A stretch of 64,000 nucleotides of DNA, from positions 124,001 to 188,000 of the forward strand of contig NZ_BMRY01000004.1 of NCBI RefSeq assembly GCF_014648875.1, in the 5' to 3' direction. The notes under the pieces are model-generated. The model worked only from the letters and a program-made list of their open reading frames with translations, was not told the origin of the DNA and made no database searches. A program made the position numbers and the translations under genes. The DNA is from Streptomyces parvus (GTDB lineage Bacteria > Actinomycetota > Actinomycetes > Streptomycetales > Streptomycetaceae). How positions within the stretch are numbered: the first letter of the stretch is position 1; each line of letters begins with the position of its first letter. Shown here piece by piece: positions 8,019 through 17,011 of the stretch.

Positions 8019-9347
8019 ATGCAGAACGAACCCACGTCGTCGCTGGTCGGGGAGGAGTACGAGGTCGAGGTCGGGCCCGTCGCACACGGCGGCCACTGCA
8101 TCGCCCGTACGGCTGAGAACCAGGTGCTCTTCGTCCGCCACACGCTCCCCGGCGAGAAGATCATCGCCAAGGTGACAGACGGCGACACGGACTCCCGCTT
8201 CCTGCGGGCCGACGCGGTACGGATCATCGAGCCGTCCAAGGACCGCGTCGAGGCGCCCTGCCCGTACGCCGGCCCCGGCATGTGCGGCGGCTGCGACTGG
8301 CAGCACGCGAAGCCGGGCGCGCAGCGCCGCCTGAAGGGCGAGGTGATCGCCGAACAGCTCCAGCGCCTGGCGGGCCTGACCCCCGAGGAGGCCGGCTGGG
8401 ACGGCACGGTCATGCCGGCGGACGGCGACAAGCTCCCGGCGGGCGAGGTGCCGGCCTGGCGGACCCGCGTCCAGTACGCCATCGACGCCGAGGGCCGCGC
8501 GGGCCTGAGGAAGCACCGCTCGCACGACGTGCAGCCGATCGACCACTGCCTGATCGCCGCGCCCGGGGTCTCCGAACTCGGCGTCGAGAAGCGCGAATGG
8601 CCGCAGATCGCCGCGGTGGAGGCCATCACCGCCACCGGCTCGAACGACCGCCAGGTCATCCTCACCCCGAAGCCCGGCGGCCGGCTCCCCCTGGTCGAGC
8701 TGGACAAGCCGGTCTCCGTGCTCCGCGTAGACGAGAAGGACGGCGGCGTCCACCGCGTCCACGGCCGCGCCTTCGTCCGCGAACGCGCCGACGACCGCAC
8801 CTACCGCGTCGGCTCCGGCGGCTTCTGGCAGGTCCACCCGCAGGCGGCCAACACCCTGGTCCGCGCCGTCATGCAGGGCCTGCTGCCCCGCAAGAACGAC
8901 ACGGCCCTCGACCTCTACTGCGGCGTCGGCCTCTTCGCCGGCGCCATCGGCCAGCGCCTCGGCGAGAAGGGCGCGGTCCTCGGCATCGAGTCCGGCAAGC
9001 GCGCGGTCGAGGACGCCCGCCACAACCTGAAGGACCTGGACCGCGTCCGCATCGAACACGGCAAGGTCGACCAGGTCCTGCCCCGCACGGGCATCACGGA
9101 GTGCGACCTGATCGTCCTGGACCCGCCGCGCGCGGGCGCGGGCAAGCAGGTCGTCAAGCACCTGTCGGGCCTGGGCGCCCGCAAGATCGCCTACGTGGCC
9201 TGCGACCCGGCTGCCCTGGCCCGGGACCTGGCGTACTTCCGGGAGGGCGGGTACCGGGTGCGGACGTTGCGGGCGTTCGATCTGTTTCCGATGACATCGC
9301 ATGTTGAGTGCGTGGCCATTTTGGAGCCTGCGGCAAAGGGCACCTGA
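8019..9347 (+). CDS. Class I SAM-dependent RNA m5U methyltransferase (TrmA/RlmD type)
   Basis: 442 residues, cytoplasmic. An N-terminal TRAM domain (about 8-70) is followed by a cysteine cluster (Cys81, Cys89, Cys92) that in this family helps bind an Fe-S cluster. The SAM site is DLYCGVGLFAG, then LDPPRAGAGK, the catalytic-nucleophile motif ACDPAALARDL (Cys395) and the terminal HVE motif (Glu430). All are intact, so the enzyme should be active on tRNA or rRNA uridine; which one is not determined. The last codons (9279-9347) exist in a second, diverged copy at 25773-25841, so this 3' end appears to have been the target of an island insertion and the present tail was supplied by the island. Confidence 0.92.
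   Translation: MQNEPTSSLVGEEYEVEVGPVAHGGHCIARTAENQVLFVRHTLPGEKIIAKVTDGDTDSRFLRADAVRIIEPSKDRVEAPCPYAGPGMCGGCDWQHAKPGAQRRLKGEVIAEQLQRLAGLTPEEAGWDGTVMPADGDKLPAGEVPAWRTRVQYAIDAEGRAGLRKHRSHDVQPIDHCLIAAPGVSELGVEKREWPQIAAVEAITATGSNDRQVILTPKPGGRLPLVELDKPVSVLRVDEKDGGVHRVHGRAFVRERADDRTYRVGSGGFWQVHPQAANTLVRAVMQGLLPRKNDTALDLYCGVGLFAGAIGQRLGEKGAVLGIESGKRAVEDARHNLKDLDRVRIEHGKVDQVLPRTGITECDLIVLDPPRAGAGKQVVKHLSGLGARKIAYVACDPAALARDLAYFREGGYRVRTLRAFDLFPMTSHVECVAILEPAAKGT
9279..9347 (+). repeat. Left copy of methyltransferase 3' end (putative attL)
   Basis: These 69 bases encode FDLFPMTSHVECVAILEPAAKGT and the stop, starting from the Asp. The right copy at 25773-25841 encodes an almost identical peptide in the same length, but many third codon positions differ (by eye about 70 % base identity). 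The two copies flank the mannan island as direct repeats. Confidence 0.7.
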
Positions 9348-9500
9348 CCTGCGGTTTTGCGACCGGGTGGGGTGCTCGACCTGTTTCCCTCCGTGGAACG
9401 GGTCGGTAGGACGGATCACCCTCGCAAGCTTCCTGACCTGCGGATTAACGAGAGAGGCGCTTACGTCGGCGACGCCCTCCAGGTCTCGCTCCGAAACTCT

Positions 9501-9520
9501 TGACGCTCGGGTGACGCTCG
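9501..9520 (+). repeat. Paired TGACGCTCG repeats, left island end
   Basis: TGACGCTCG at 9501-9509 and 9512-9520, spaced by about one helical turn. The same pair with the same spacing (second copy ending in T) recurs at 25681-25700 near the right end. Possible arm-type sites of a lost tyrosine recombinase. Confidence 0.5.
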
Positions 9521-9704
9521 AAGTGGAGGTCTGCCCCCCCGGATCTTGCCGACTGGGGCCGCACGGACCGGGCCCTCGGCCCGGGGTATGGCAACTCAGG
9601 CACGAGCATCCCTCTGCCCCTCCTCAGCGGCCGCACGAGCTGCCACGTATGTCCCTTCTCTAGCTCGGACCTGTGCGGGGGTGCGGCCCAGGCCGCACCT
9701 GTCG

Positions 9705-9935
9705 TGCTGGCGGGCGGCCCTGCCGAGCGCGTAGCGGCGCAGGCTGTGGCGGTCGAGGTGGGTGTCTCCGATATTGCCTGTCGAGCATGATCCGGTCGGC
9801 GTGCTCGGGGAACATCGACGCGTAGGCGGAGCCGAGTGCCGTGCCATAGGAAGTAGCCCAGGCAACTGGTCGTCTCCTCGTCGAGCGCGGTCCGGACTTG
9901 GTCCCGGTCGCAGGCGGTGTTCGCAGTGCCGGCTC
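9705..9935 (-). pseudogene. Relic of an alpha/beta-hydrolase (tripeptidyl-aminopeptidase type)
   Basis: Read on the minus strand in mixed frames, this gives DQVRTALDEETTS, then YGTALGSAYASMFPEHADR, then IMLD and NIGDTHLDRHSLRRYALG. This is the nucleophile-elbow region of the Streptomyces SlpD/TAP-like secreted hydrolases (normally GYSYGT). At least two single-base shifts separate the pieces and both ends of the gene are missing, so it is a dead fragment. It probably predates or accompanied the island insertion. Confidence 0.65.
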
Positions 9936-10048
9936 GCTCGGCGCGGTGTTCTCTCAGCCCCCGCAAGGTCAGCCCACTGTCGCTTGCTGTGTCCAGTGGG
10001 CTGACGGTGGTCCTGACCTGATGGGCATGGGGGCGACGGCCCGTGTCT

Positions 10049-10936
10049 CTACTTGGTCGCGCCTTGGGCGAAGCCGTTGTAGATGTAGCGCTGTAGGAAC
10101 AGGAAGAGGACCAGCGTGGGGATGATGACGAGAACCGCTCCGGCCGAGATGTTCTCCCAGTGGGCTCCGAAGGGTCCCTTGAACCGGAACAGGGCGGTCG
10201 AGACCGTGCCGAGTTCCTGTGAGGGCATGTAGAGGAAGGGGATGTAGAAGTCGTTGTAGACGGTGATCCCCTTGATGATCACCACGGTTGCGATCGCCGG
10301 CTTGAGCAGCGGGAAAATGATCTTTCGGTAGATCGTGAAGGAGTTCGCTCCGTCCAGCCGCGCGGCTTCGTCGAGGGAGACGGGGATGCCGCGGATGAAC
10401 TGCAGGAACACGTAGATCGAGACGATGTCGGTGCCCATGTAGAGCAGGATCGGGGCCCAGCGCGTGTCGAACAGCCCGAAGCTGTTCACCACCTGGAAGG
10501 TGGCGACCTGTGTGGTGACCCCCGGCACGAGGGTGGCGATGAGGAAGAGGCCCATGACGAGCTTCTTGGCCCGGAAGTGGAAGCGGTCGATGGCGTAGGC
10601 CGTCATCGACCCAATGATCACGGTGCCGCTGATGGAGAACAGCAGGATGAACGCGGTGTTGCCGAAGGCCGTCAGCATGGCGCCGTCGGAGAACGCGGTC
10701 GCGTAGTTGCTGAAGTTCAGCCAGTTGCCCGGGAGCGACAGCGCGCCGCCGTCCGAGGCTTCCTTGGACGTTTTCAGAGACGTGAGGAAGACGACGCTGA
10801 GCGGGAGGAGGACCACCAGTGAGGCGATGACGAGCGACAGGTAGATCAGCGTCTGGCCGATGCGGCCACGGCGTCGAACGCGTCGCGTGTCGGACACGGA
10901 ACGGGTGGTGGCAGCGGTCTGCTGGGCCGTGGTCAT
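10049..10936 (-). CDS. ABC sugar transporter permease, MalG type
   Basis: 295-residue inner-membrane protein with six hydrophobic segments and the EAA loop (DEAARLDGANSFTIYRKI) that docks to the ATPase. It is the second permease of the importer encoded just upstream; its ATG overlaps the preceding permease stop by four bases (ATGA). No ATPase gene accompanies the operon, which is normal in Streptomyces, where the shared ATPase MsiK serves many CUT1 importers. Within this island the likely cargo is mannobiose or short manno-oligosaccharides. Confidence 0.92.
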   Translation of the reverse strand: MTTAQQTAATTRSVSDTRRVRRRGRIGQTLIYLSLVIASLVVLLPLSVVFLTSLKTSKEASDGGALSLPGNWLNFSNYATAFSDGAMLTAFGNTAFILLFSISGTVIIGSMTAYAIDRFHFRAKKLVMGLFLIATLVPGVTTQVATFQVVNSFGLFDTRWAPILLYMGTDIVSIYVFLQFIRGIPVSLDEAARLDGANSFTIYRKIIFPLLKPAIATVVIIKGITVYNDFYIPFLYMPSQELGTVSTALFRFKGPFGAHWENISAGAVLVIIPTLVLFLFLQRYIYNGFAQGATK

Positions 10937-11907
10937 ACGAGGTCCACCTTTTCGTCGGGCACGAGACGGCGCTGGATCCAGGTGATCAGCAGGATGATCA
11001 GCAGCAGCACCACCGCGGCGGCCGAGGCCAGCCCGGTTTTGTTGAACTGGAAGGCGAGCTTCACCGTCTGGATGACGAACGTCGACGTGCCGGTCGCGCC
11101 GCCGGTCATGATGTACGGGATCTCGAAGACGGCGAGCGAGCCGGAGATCGCCAGGATGATGCTCAGGCTCAGTACGGGCCGAATGCTCGGCGCGATGATG
11201 TGGCGGAACTGCTGCCAGCGGGTCGCGCCGTCGAGCTGGGCGGCCTCGTAGAGTTCGCCGGGGATCGACTGGATGGCTCCGAGGAACAGGACGAAGTTCA
11301 GGCCGGTGAAGCGCCAGACGGATACGCCGGCGAGTGAGGTGTTTGCCGATTCGGGGTCGCCCAGCCAGGCGTGGTCGGTGTCTACTCCGACCCAGGACAG
11401 GACCGAGTCCAGGGTTCCGCCGTCCTGGAAGAAGTACAGGAAGACGAATCCGATCGCCACGCCGTTGATGAGGTAGGGGAAGAAGAGCAGGCCCTTGAAC
11501 AGGTTGCGGAACCGCAGATCGAAGCTGAGCACCGTGGCGAAGTAGAGCGCGATGGCGATCTGCGCCACGGAGGCTGCGAGGTAGTAGAAGCTCACGAAGA
11601 ACACCCGGAAGAGCTCGGGCCGGGTGAAGATCTGGACGTAGTTGTCCGCTCCGGTGAAGTTGCGGTCGGGGCTGATGCCGTCCCAGTCCGTGAAGCTGTA
11701 ATAGATCATGTTCCCCACGGGTACGTAGGTGAACGTGATCAGCAGTACCAGGGGCGCTGCCAGGAACAGCCACGGAGTCGCGCGGCGGAGCAGTTGCCCC
11801 CACGTCCGGCGTCCCTGAGGGTGACTGGTGCCGCTCGCTTTGGTCCTGCGACGGGAGGTCACTGCGCGGTGCGTCTTCACGCTCGCGACCTCGGTCGTCT
11901 TGGTCAT
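10933..11907 (-). CDS. ABC sugar transporter permease, MalF type
   Basis: 324-residue inner-membrane permease. A hydrophilic N-terminal tail of about 40 residues rich in Arg/Thr/Ser precedes six hydrophobic segments and an EAA loop (YEAAQLDGATRWQQFRHI). ATG 11907 is chosen over the longer open frame because it begins the typical tail. It is placed between the binding-protein gene (stop 12000) and the MalG-type gene, with a strong hairpin in the upstream gap. It forms the importer channel together with the MalG-type partner. Confidence 0.92.
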   Translation of the reverse strand: MTKTTEVASVKTHRAVTSRRRTKASGTSHPQGRRTWGQLLRRATPWLFLAAPLVLLITFTYVPVGNMIYYSFTDWDGISPDRNFTGADNYVQIFTRPELFRVFFVSFYYLAASVAQIAIALYFATVLSFDLRFRNLFKGLLFFPYLINGVAIGFVFLYFFQDGGTLDSVLSWVGVDTDHAWLGDPESANTSLAGVSVWRFTGLNFVLFLGAIQSIPGELYEAAQLDGATRWQQFRHIIAPSIRPVLSLSIILAISGSLAVFEIPYIMTGGATGTSTFVIQTVKLAFQFNKTGLASAAAVVLLLIILLITWIQRRLVPDEKVDLV

Positions 11908-11957
11908 GTCGGGCCTTTCGTCATCCGCGTCTCGATTCCTTGTGCGCGGGAGGGGTG

Positions 11958-11987
11958 GGCCCCGGCCGGTGTCGTTCGGCCGGGGCC
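11958..11987 (-). terminator. Intra-operon hairpin between binding protein and permeases
   Basis: Perfect 11-bp GC stem (11958-11968 with 11977-11987) and 8-base loop. It lies after the binding-protein stop (12000) and before the permease start (11907) on the minus-strand transcript. Such hairpins often stabilise the binding-protein message or partly terminate it, so that binding protein is made in excess over permease. Confidence 0.7.
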
Positions 11988-11999
11988 TCCCTCGCCGGG

Positions 12000-13319
12000 T
12001 CAGGATCCGGCGGTCTTTGCTGCCTCGTCCCACCGCTTGTTCAGGTCGGTGAAGTAGTCGTCGAGGCTGCCCTTCTGGGCTCCGCGGGCGATGTCGATCA
12101 GCTTCTGGCGGTAGTCGGGCTTGTTGAGCCCGATCTCGGCGGCGTTGTCGATGTCGTTGACCTTGCCCGTGTCGGTCTCGGAGCGCTCCACATAGGTGAC
12201 ATCGTTGTCAACGAAGTCCTTGAGGGTGGCCGGCATCGGGGCCGACTTGAGGGTGGGGACGGTGCCCTCCTTGGCGGAGTAGCCCGACTTCTCGGTGAAC
12301 CAGTCGATCCATGCGCGGGCCGCCTCCTTGTGCTTGGAGTGGGCGTTCACGGCCTGCTGGTAGTCGGAGACGAGGGTGGCGCAGTGGCCGTCGCCCTTCA
12401 GGACCGGGAGGGGCATGTATCCGATGTCGTCCGGGTTCTTGCCCGCCTTCTTGGCGGCGTCCTGCATCTGGGTGATCGACCAGGAGCCCACCATCATGGA
12501 TCCGATCTCGCCCTTGGCGAGCTTGGTCTTGGAGGCTTCCCAGTTGGTGGTGCTGGGGTCCTTCTCCGAGAGCTCTCCCTTGACGATGTCGTGCAGCAGG
12601 GTGTCGATCACCTGGAGTTCGCTGCCCTGCTTCCAGGGGGAGACGGGGCCGGCGAGCTTGTTGGTGGCGTTCTCGTCGCAGGTGACGGAGCCGATGTTGG
12701 TGGTCCACTGGACGAGCGGCCACCCGTCCTTGAAGTTGGTGTAGTAGGGGGTCGCGCCGGTCTTGGTCTTGATCGCCTCCAGTCCGGCGAGGAACTCGTC
12801 CGGTGTGGTGGGCCAGGCGGTGATGCCAGCCTTCTTCCACAGGGCCTTGTTGTAGACGAAGCCGTTGGCGGTGCCGAACTGGGCGATGCCGTAGACCTTG
12901 TTGTTGACCGCGGATTTGTCGCTGAAGCGGTACTTGTCCGCCATCTTGATGGAGGTCCCGAGGGGGGCGAAGAACTTGGGGTAGTCGTTCTTGGAGACGG
13001 AGGCCGGGATCATGAGGACGTCGCCGTAGTCCTCGGTGTTCATCCGGATCTTGACTTCGCCCTCGTAGTCGGTCAGGCCCTCGAACTTCACCTTGACCTT
13101 CGGGTAGATCTTGTTGAACTCCGCCGCGTACGCGTCCATGGCCCCGCTCTGGACCAGGTCCGTCCGCTGGGTGAGGACCGTGATGGAGCCGGTCGCCTTG
13201 CCCGGGTCGGCGGGGGCCTCGGCCATCTCGGTCGAGGGCGCCCCTCCGCCGCTACAGCCCGTCGCGGTCAGCGTCGCGATGGCCAAAAGTGCACCTGCGA
13301 GCGTCTTGGTCTTCCCCAT
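12000..13319 (-). CDS. Sugar-binding lipoprotein of ABC importer
   Basis: 439-residue extracellular solute-binding protein of the CUT1 family. The signal peptide MGKTKTLAGALLAIATLTATGC ends in a lipobox with the lipidated cysteine at residue 22, so it is anchored to the outer face of the membrane. The rest is a typical two-lobe binding protein, with PYYTNFKDGWPLVQWTT and SWSITQMQDAAKKAGKNP in the expected positions. ATG 13319 gives the signal peptide directly. It is first gene of the importer operon and diverges from the beta-mannosidase gene across 267 bases containing two CCGGTT motifs. Manno-oligosaccharide binding is inferred from context. Confidence 0.93.
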   Translation of the reverse strand: MGKTKTLAGALLAIATLTATGCSGGGAPSTEMAEAPADPGKATGSITVLTQRTDLVQSGAMDAYAAEFNKIYPKVKVKFEGLTDYEGEVKIRMNTEDYGDVLMIPASVSKNDYPKFFAPLGTSIKMADKYRFSDKSAVNNKVYGIAQFGTANGFVYNKALWKKAGITAWPTTPDEFLAGLEAIKTKTGATPYYTNFKDGWPLVQWTTNIGSVTCDENATNKLAGPVSPWKQGSELQVIDTLLHDIVKGELSEKDPSTTNWEASKTKLAKGEIGSMMVGSWSITQMQDAAKKAGKNPDDIGYMPLPVLKGDGHCATLVSDYQQAVNAHSKHKEAARAWIDWFTEKSGYSAKEGTVPTLKSAPMPATLKDFVDNDVTYVERSETDTGKVNDIDNAAEIGLNKPDYRQKLIDIARGAQKGSLDDYFTDLNKRWDEAAKTAGS

Positions 13320-13388
13320 GTGCCCAACTCCTTCAGATGGCGGCTCAGGTCTGCGGTGGGATGTTGGCACTATGACAGCCAGCGTGTG

Positions 13389-13398
13389 AACCGGTAAA
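13389..13398 (-). promoter_or_regulatory. Candidate operator before the importer operon
   Basis: AACCGGTAAA; on the minus strand TTTACCGGTT, 70 bases upstream of the binding-protein start. It is a variant of the ACCGGTTTA motif seen at four other promoter regions of the island and is partly palindromic around CCGG. Confidence 0.5.
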
Positions 13399-13497
13399 GC
13401 TCTCATTTCCCGGACGATGCCTAATCGTTACCAGGCGATGCTTTGGTGCTGGTTGGAGGACCTGAAGATGTTCGGTGCGTTACGAGTCCGTGACTAG

Positions 13498-13506
13498 ACC
13501 GGTTTA
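13498..13506 (+). promoter_or_regulatory. Candidate operator before beta-mannosidase
   Basis: ACCGGTTTA, about 80 bases before the beta-mannosidase start. It is identical to the copy at 23350-23358 upstream of the GH5_7 mannanase. Likely target of the LacI protein encoded directly downstream of the mannosidase gene, by inference. Confidence 0.5.
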
Positions 13507-13586
13507 TAGACAGTGATCGAGACGCGGGTTAAGTTGTGCGACGTCACACATCTGCCAGCGCGCGCACTGGGCGATTGGAGCCGCAC

Positions 13587-15986
13587 ATGAAAGACGTCAC
13601 CCCGCTTACCGATGGCTGGACCCTGCGTCACGGGCAGGATCAGCTCCCCGCTCAGGTCCCAGGCTGCGTCCACACGGATCTGCTCGCCGCCGGAGTCATT
13701 CCGGACCCGTTCCTGGAGCTGAACGAGACCGAGGTCGCCTGGGTCGGACGGCGCTCGTGGACCTATGCCACCGACGTGTCTCACGACAGCCGGCACGAGC
13801 GCACCGACCTCGTCTTCGAGGGCCTGGACACCGCTGCGCGGATCACCTTCGACGGACGGGAGGTGGGAGCGACCCGGAACATGCACCGCACCTACCGGTT
13901 CGACGTCACGGGGCTGACCGGCAGGCTGGAGGTGGACTTCGCCTCCGCCTACACAGAGGCCGAAGGGGTACGGGCGATCACCGGAGACCGGCCCAATGTC
14001 TATCCCGAGCCGTTCCAGTACATCCGGAAGATGGCCAGCAGCTTCGGCTGGGACTGGGGGCCGACGCTCGTCACCGCGGGCATCTGGCGGCCCGTACGGC
14101 TGGAGCACTGGTCGACGGCGCGTCTCGCGTCCGTACGGCCGCTCGTCACCGTCGACGAAGCCACGGGAAACGTCGAGGTCAGACTGCAGGTCGAGCGCAC
14201 CACCGGAGGTGCGAACGCGAGCCTGCTGGCGCGCGCCACGGTGGCCGGTGAAACGGCAGAGGTCCGCTTCGAGGGCGACGAGGCCGTGCTGCGCCTGGCG
14301 GTCGACGCCCCACAACTCTGGTGGCCGCGCGGATACGGTGACCAGCCGCTGTACGACCTCGACGTCACGCTGTCCGACGAGGACGGGCAGCTGGACGCCT
14401 GGCGCCGGCGCATCGGCTTCCGCACCATCGAACTGGACCGCACGGCCGATGCGCGTGGCTCGGGTTTCACCTTGGTCGTCAACGGCGAGCGCGTGTTCGC
14501 CCGGGGAGTCAACTGGATCCCCGACGACGTGTTCCCCTCCCGGGTCACACCGGAGCGCTACCGCACCCGGCTCGGCCAGGCCGCTGACGCCAACGTCGAC
14601 CTCGTGCGCATCTGGGGCGGCGGCATCTACGAGGACGAAGCGTTCTACGACGTCTGCGACGAGCTCGGACTGATGGTCTGGCAGGACTTCCTCTTCGCCT
14701 GCGCCGCCTACCCGGAAGAGCAGCCGCTGCGAGGAGAGATCGAGGCAGAGGCGCGCGACAACGTTGTCCGGCTGATGCCGCACCCCAGCCTGGTCCTGTG
14801 GAACGGCAACAACGAGAACCTCTGGGGCTTCCGCGACTGGGACTGGGAGCCCGGCCTCGCGGGCGACTCGTGGGGCGAGGGCTACTACCTGGGTCTGCTG
14901 CCCCGTCTGGTCGCCGAACTCGACCCCACCCGGCACTACGCCGCGGGCAGCCCCTGGTCCGGATCGTGGGACCACCACCCGAACGACCCGGACCACGGCA
15001 CATATCACTCCTGGGAAGTGTGGAACCGCCAGGACTACGCCGAGTACCGTGCGAACGTTCCCCGGTTCGTCGCCGAGTTCGGATGGCAGGCCCCCCCGGC
15101 GATGGCCACCCTCCGACGCACGCTTCCGAACGAGGTGCTGGCCCCCGACTCCCCGGGCATGCTGCATCACCAGAAGGCCGAGGACGGCAACGGCAAGCTC
15201 AACCGCGGCGTCGCCCGCCACTTCACCCTGCCCGAGGGCGACTTCGACCGGTGGCACTACCTGACCCAGGTCGTCCAGGCCCGCGCCGTTGCCGCAGGCA
15301 TCGAGCACTGGCGCTCCCACTGGCCGACATGCGCCGGCACCGTGGTCTGGCAGCTCAACGACTGCTGGCCGGTGAGCTCCTGGGCCGCAATCGACGGGGA
15401 CGGCCGCCTCAAGCCGCTCCACCACGAACTGCGCCGTGTCTACGCGGACCGGCTGCTGACCCTGCAGCCCAGCGACGAGGGCCTCGTCCTCGCCGTCGTC
15501 AACCAGGCGCCCACCGAATGGCGCACCACGGTGACACTGCGCCGTCTCGAAGCCGACGGTGACACAGTCAGCCAGGGCACGTACGAGGTGAGCGTAGCCG
15601 CGCGTTCCGTCGCGCGGATTCCGGTTCCCGCCGAGCTGGCGCCGGACGAGCGCAGCGCCAAGGAATTCCTCGTCGCCGACGCCGACGGCCTGCGGGCCAC
15701 GCACTTCCCGGTGCCCGACAAGGAGTTCGCCTACGCCCAGCCGGCCTTCGCCGTCGAGGTGGAGACGGTCACGGGCAGCGAAGGTAAGGTGGACATCGTG
15801 GTTGACGCACACACCCTCGTCAGGGACCTCCTGCTTCAGGCAGACCGGCTGCACCCCAGCGCCGCCGCCGACCGCGGTCTCACCACCCTGCTCCCCGGAG
15901 AGCAGGTACGGATCCGGGTCGACGGCTGTGGCGACGTCAGCGCGGAGGACGTGCGGTCCGCCTTGTACTGCGCGGATACCAAGTGA
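13587..15986 (+). CDS. Beta-mannosidase, glycoside hydrolase family 2
   Basis: 799-residue enzyme that releases mannose from the non-reducing end of beta-1,4-manno-oligosaccharides. No signal peptide, so it acts on imported oligosaccharides in the cytoplasm. GH2 layout: sugar-binding and Ig-like domains, then a TIM barrel with acid/base Glu410 in WNGNNENLWG and nucleophile Glu497 in FVAEFGWQ. ATG 13587 is preceded by TTGGAG six bases upstream, better than an in-frame start at 13536. The stop overlaps the start of the LacI gene (GTGA), so regulator and enzyme are coupled. A perfect palindrome GACAACGTTGTC lies inside the gene (14757-14768). Confidence 0.93.
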   Translation: MKDVTPLTDGWTLRHGQDQLPAQVPGCVHTDLLAAGVIPDPFLELNETEVAWVGRRSWTYATDVSHDSRHERTDLVFEGLDTAARITFDGREVGATRNMHRTYRFDVTGLTGRLEVDFASAYTEAEGVRAITGDRPNVYPEPFQYIRKMASSFGWDWGPTLVTAGIWRPVRLEHWSTARLASVRPLVTVDEATGNVEVRLQVERTTGGANASLLARATVAGETAEVRFEGDEAVLRLAVDAPQLWWPRGYGDQPLYDLDVTLSDEDGQLDAWRRRIGFRTIELDRTADARGSGFTLVVNGERVFARGVNWIPDDVFPSRVTPERYRTRLGQAADANVDLVRIWGGGIYEDEAFYDVCDELGLMVWQDFLFACAAYPEEQPLRGEIEAEARDNVVRLMPHPSLVLWNGNNENLWGFRDWDWEPGLAGDSWGEGYYLGLLPRLVAELDPTRHYAAGSPWSGSWDHHPNDPDHGTYHSWEVWNRQDYAEYRANVPRFVAEFGWQAPPAMATLRRTLPNEVLAPDSPGMLHHQKAEDGNGKLNRGVARHFTLPEGDFDRWHYLTQVVQARAVAAGIEHWRSHWPTCAGTVVWQLNDCWPVSSWAAIDGDGRLKPLHHELRRVYADRLLTLQPSDEGLVLAVVNQAPTEWRTTVTLRRLEADGDTVSQGTYEVSVAARSVARIPVPAELAPDERSAKEFLVADADGLRATHFPVPDKEFAYAQPAFAVEVETVTGSEGKVDIVVDAHTLVRDLLLQADRLHPSAAADRGLTTLLPGEQVRIRVDGCGDVSAEDVRSALYCADTK
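14757..14768. promoter_or_regulatory. Intragenic palindrome, candidate LacI-family operator
   Basis: GACAACGTTGTC, a perfect 12-bp palindrome with the central CG typical of LacI-family operators. It lies in codons 391-394 of the mannosidase gene and recurs exactly upstream of the ROK kinase gene at 21491-21502. It could be an auxiliary operator or a coincidence of coding sequence. Confidence 0.3.
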
Positions 15987-17011
15987 CCGGTCCGGCACGC
16001 ATCACCATCAAGGACGTCGCGGCCCGAGCCGGCGTCTCCAAGGGTGCCGTCTCGTTGGCGTTCAACAACAAACGGGGCGTTTCGGATATCACGCGCGAGC
16101 GCATCTTCGCAGCCGCGCGGGAGCTGAGCTGGGCGCCGAATCAGACAGCTCGCAGCCTCTCCAGTCAGCGAGTCGACATCATCGGGCTGGCCCTGTGCCG
16201 GCCGGCCCGGCTGCTGGGTCTGGAACCGTTCTACATGGACTTCATCTCCGGCATCGAGAGCGTGCTGGCCGAACGGTCGTGTTCGCTGCTTCTGCGGCTG
16301 GTGCGCGATGTCGACGAAGAGATCGACGTGTACAAGACGTGGTGGCGCAGCCAGACGATCGCCGGCGCTGTTCTGGTCGACTTCCGGGAGAACGACGCGC
16401 GGGTTCCGGCGCTTCAGGCAGTAGGTCTGCCCGCGGTTGCGGTCGGGCACCCGTCACTCACGGGGTCCTTTCCCGCAGTGTGGACCGACGATGCCACGGC
16501 GACAGCTGAGGCCGTCCGCTATCTGGCCGCGCTCGGCCACCGGCGGCTGGCGCGGGTCGGCGGTCCAGCCGAGTTCGGGCACAGCGCGATCCGGACGGCA
16601 GCCTTTGCCGCGACGGTGCGCGAGCTCGGTCTGGAGGAAGGGCAACAGATAGCGACCGGCTTCGATGGTAAGGAAGGGGCGCGTGCGACTCGCGCACTCC
16701 TCCTGGCGGGGGAACGCCCCACCGCCATCATTTATGACAACGACATCATGGCGGTCGCCGGCGCGGGAGTCGCGGCGGAGATGGGCTTCGTGGTCCCGGA
16801 CGACCTCTCCCTTCTCGCCTGGGACGACTCCCACCTGTGCCGGATCACCCACCCGCCACTGTCCGCCATGAGCCACGATGTTCACCACTTCGGTGCGGAG
16901 GTTGCTCGGTCCCTTTTCGCTCTGATAGAGGGAACGCCCACCGAAGCCCTCCAGGTGCCGACTCCTTCACTCACTCCTAGGGGATCCACCGCACCAGCGC
17001 CGCAGCAGTAG
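15983..17011 (+). CDS. LacI-family transcriptional regulator
   Basis: 342-residue cytoplasmic repressor. The N-terminal helix-turn-helix is TIKDVAARAGVSKGAVSLAFNN (about residues 8-29), followed by the hinge helix region (NQTARSLSSQR) and a periplasmic-binding-protein-like ligand domain. GTG start overlaps the mannosidase stop by four bases. It is the only regulator in the island, and repeated CCGGTT(T)A motifs before five promoters suggest it controls the whole mannan regulon, released by an intracellular manno-oligosaccharide or mannose derivative. Ligand and operator are inferred. A hairpin 16 bases after the stop ends the transcript. Confidence 0.92.
   Translation: MTGPARITIKDVAARAGVSKGAVSLAFNNKRGVSDITRERIFAAARELSWAPNQTARSLSSQRVDIIGLALCRPARLLGLEPFYMDFISGIESVLAERSCSLLLRLVRDVDEEIDVYKTWWRSQTIAGAVLVDFRENDARVPALQAVGLPAVAVGHPSLTGSFPAVWTDDATATAEAVRYLAALGHRRLARVGGPAEFGHSAIRTAAFAATVRELGLEEGQQIATGFDGKEGARATRALLLAGERPTAIIYDNDIMAVAGAGVAAEMGFVVPDDLSLLAWDDSHLCRITHPPLSAMSHDVHHFGAEVARSLFALIEGTPTEALQVPTPSLTPRGSTAPAPQQ

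Larger units (their letters stand above)
9348..10048. other. Left end of island: non-coding with gene relics
   Basis: 700 bases without an intact gene. It holds a 12-base direct repeat CCTGACCTGCGG (9343-9354 and 9432-9443), two copies of TGACGCTCG 11 bases apart (9501 and 9512) and the relic of a hydrolase gene on the minus strand (9705-9935). The direct repeats resemble sites left by integrative elements. Confidence 0.6.

Noticed and set aside
5388..9419. Minus-strand open frame of 1343 codons opposite the permease and methyltransferase genes
   Set aside because: It is antisense to two well-supported genes and its codon pattern mirrors their third-position bias; no domain is recognisable.
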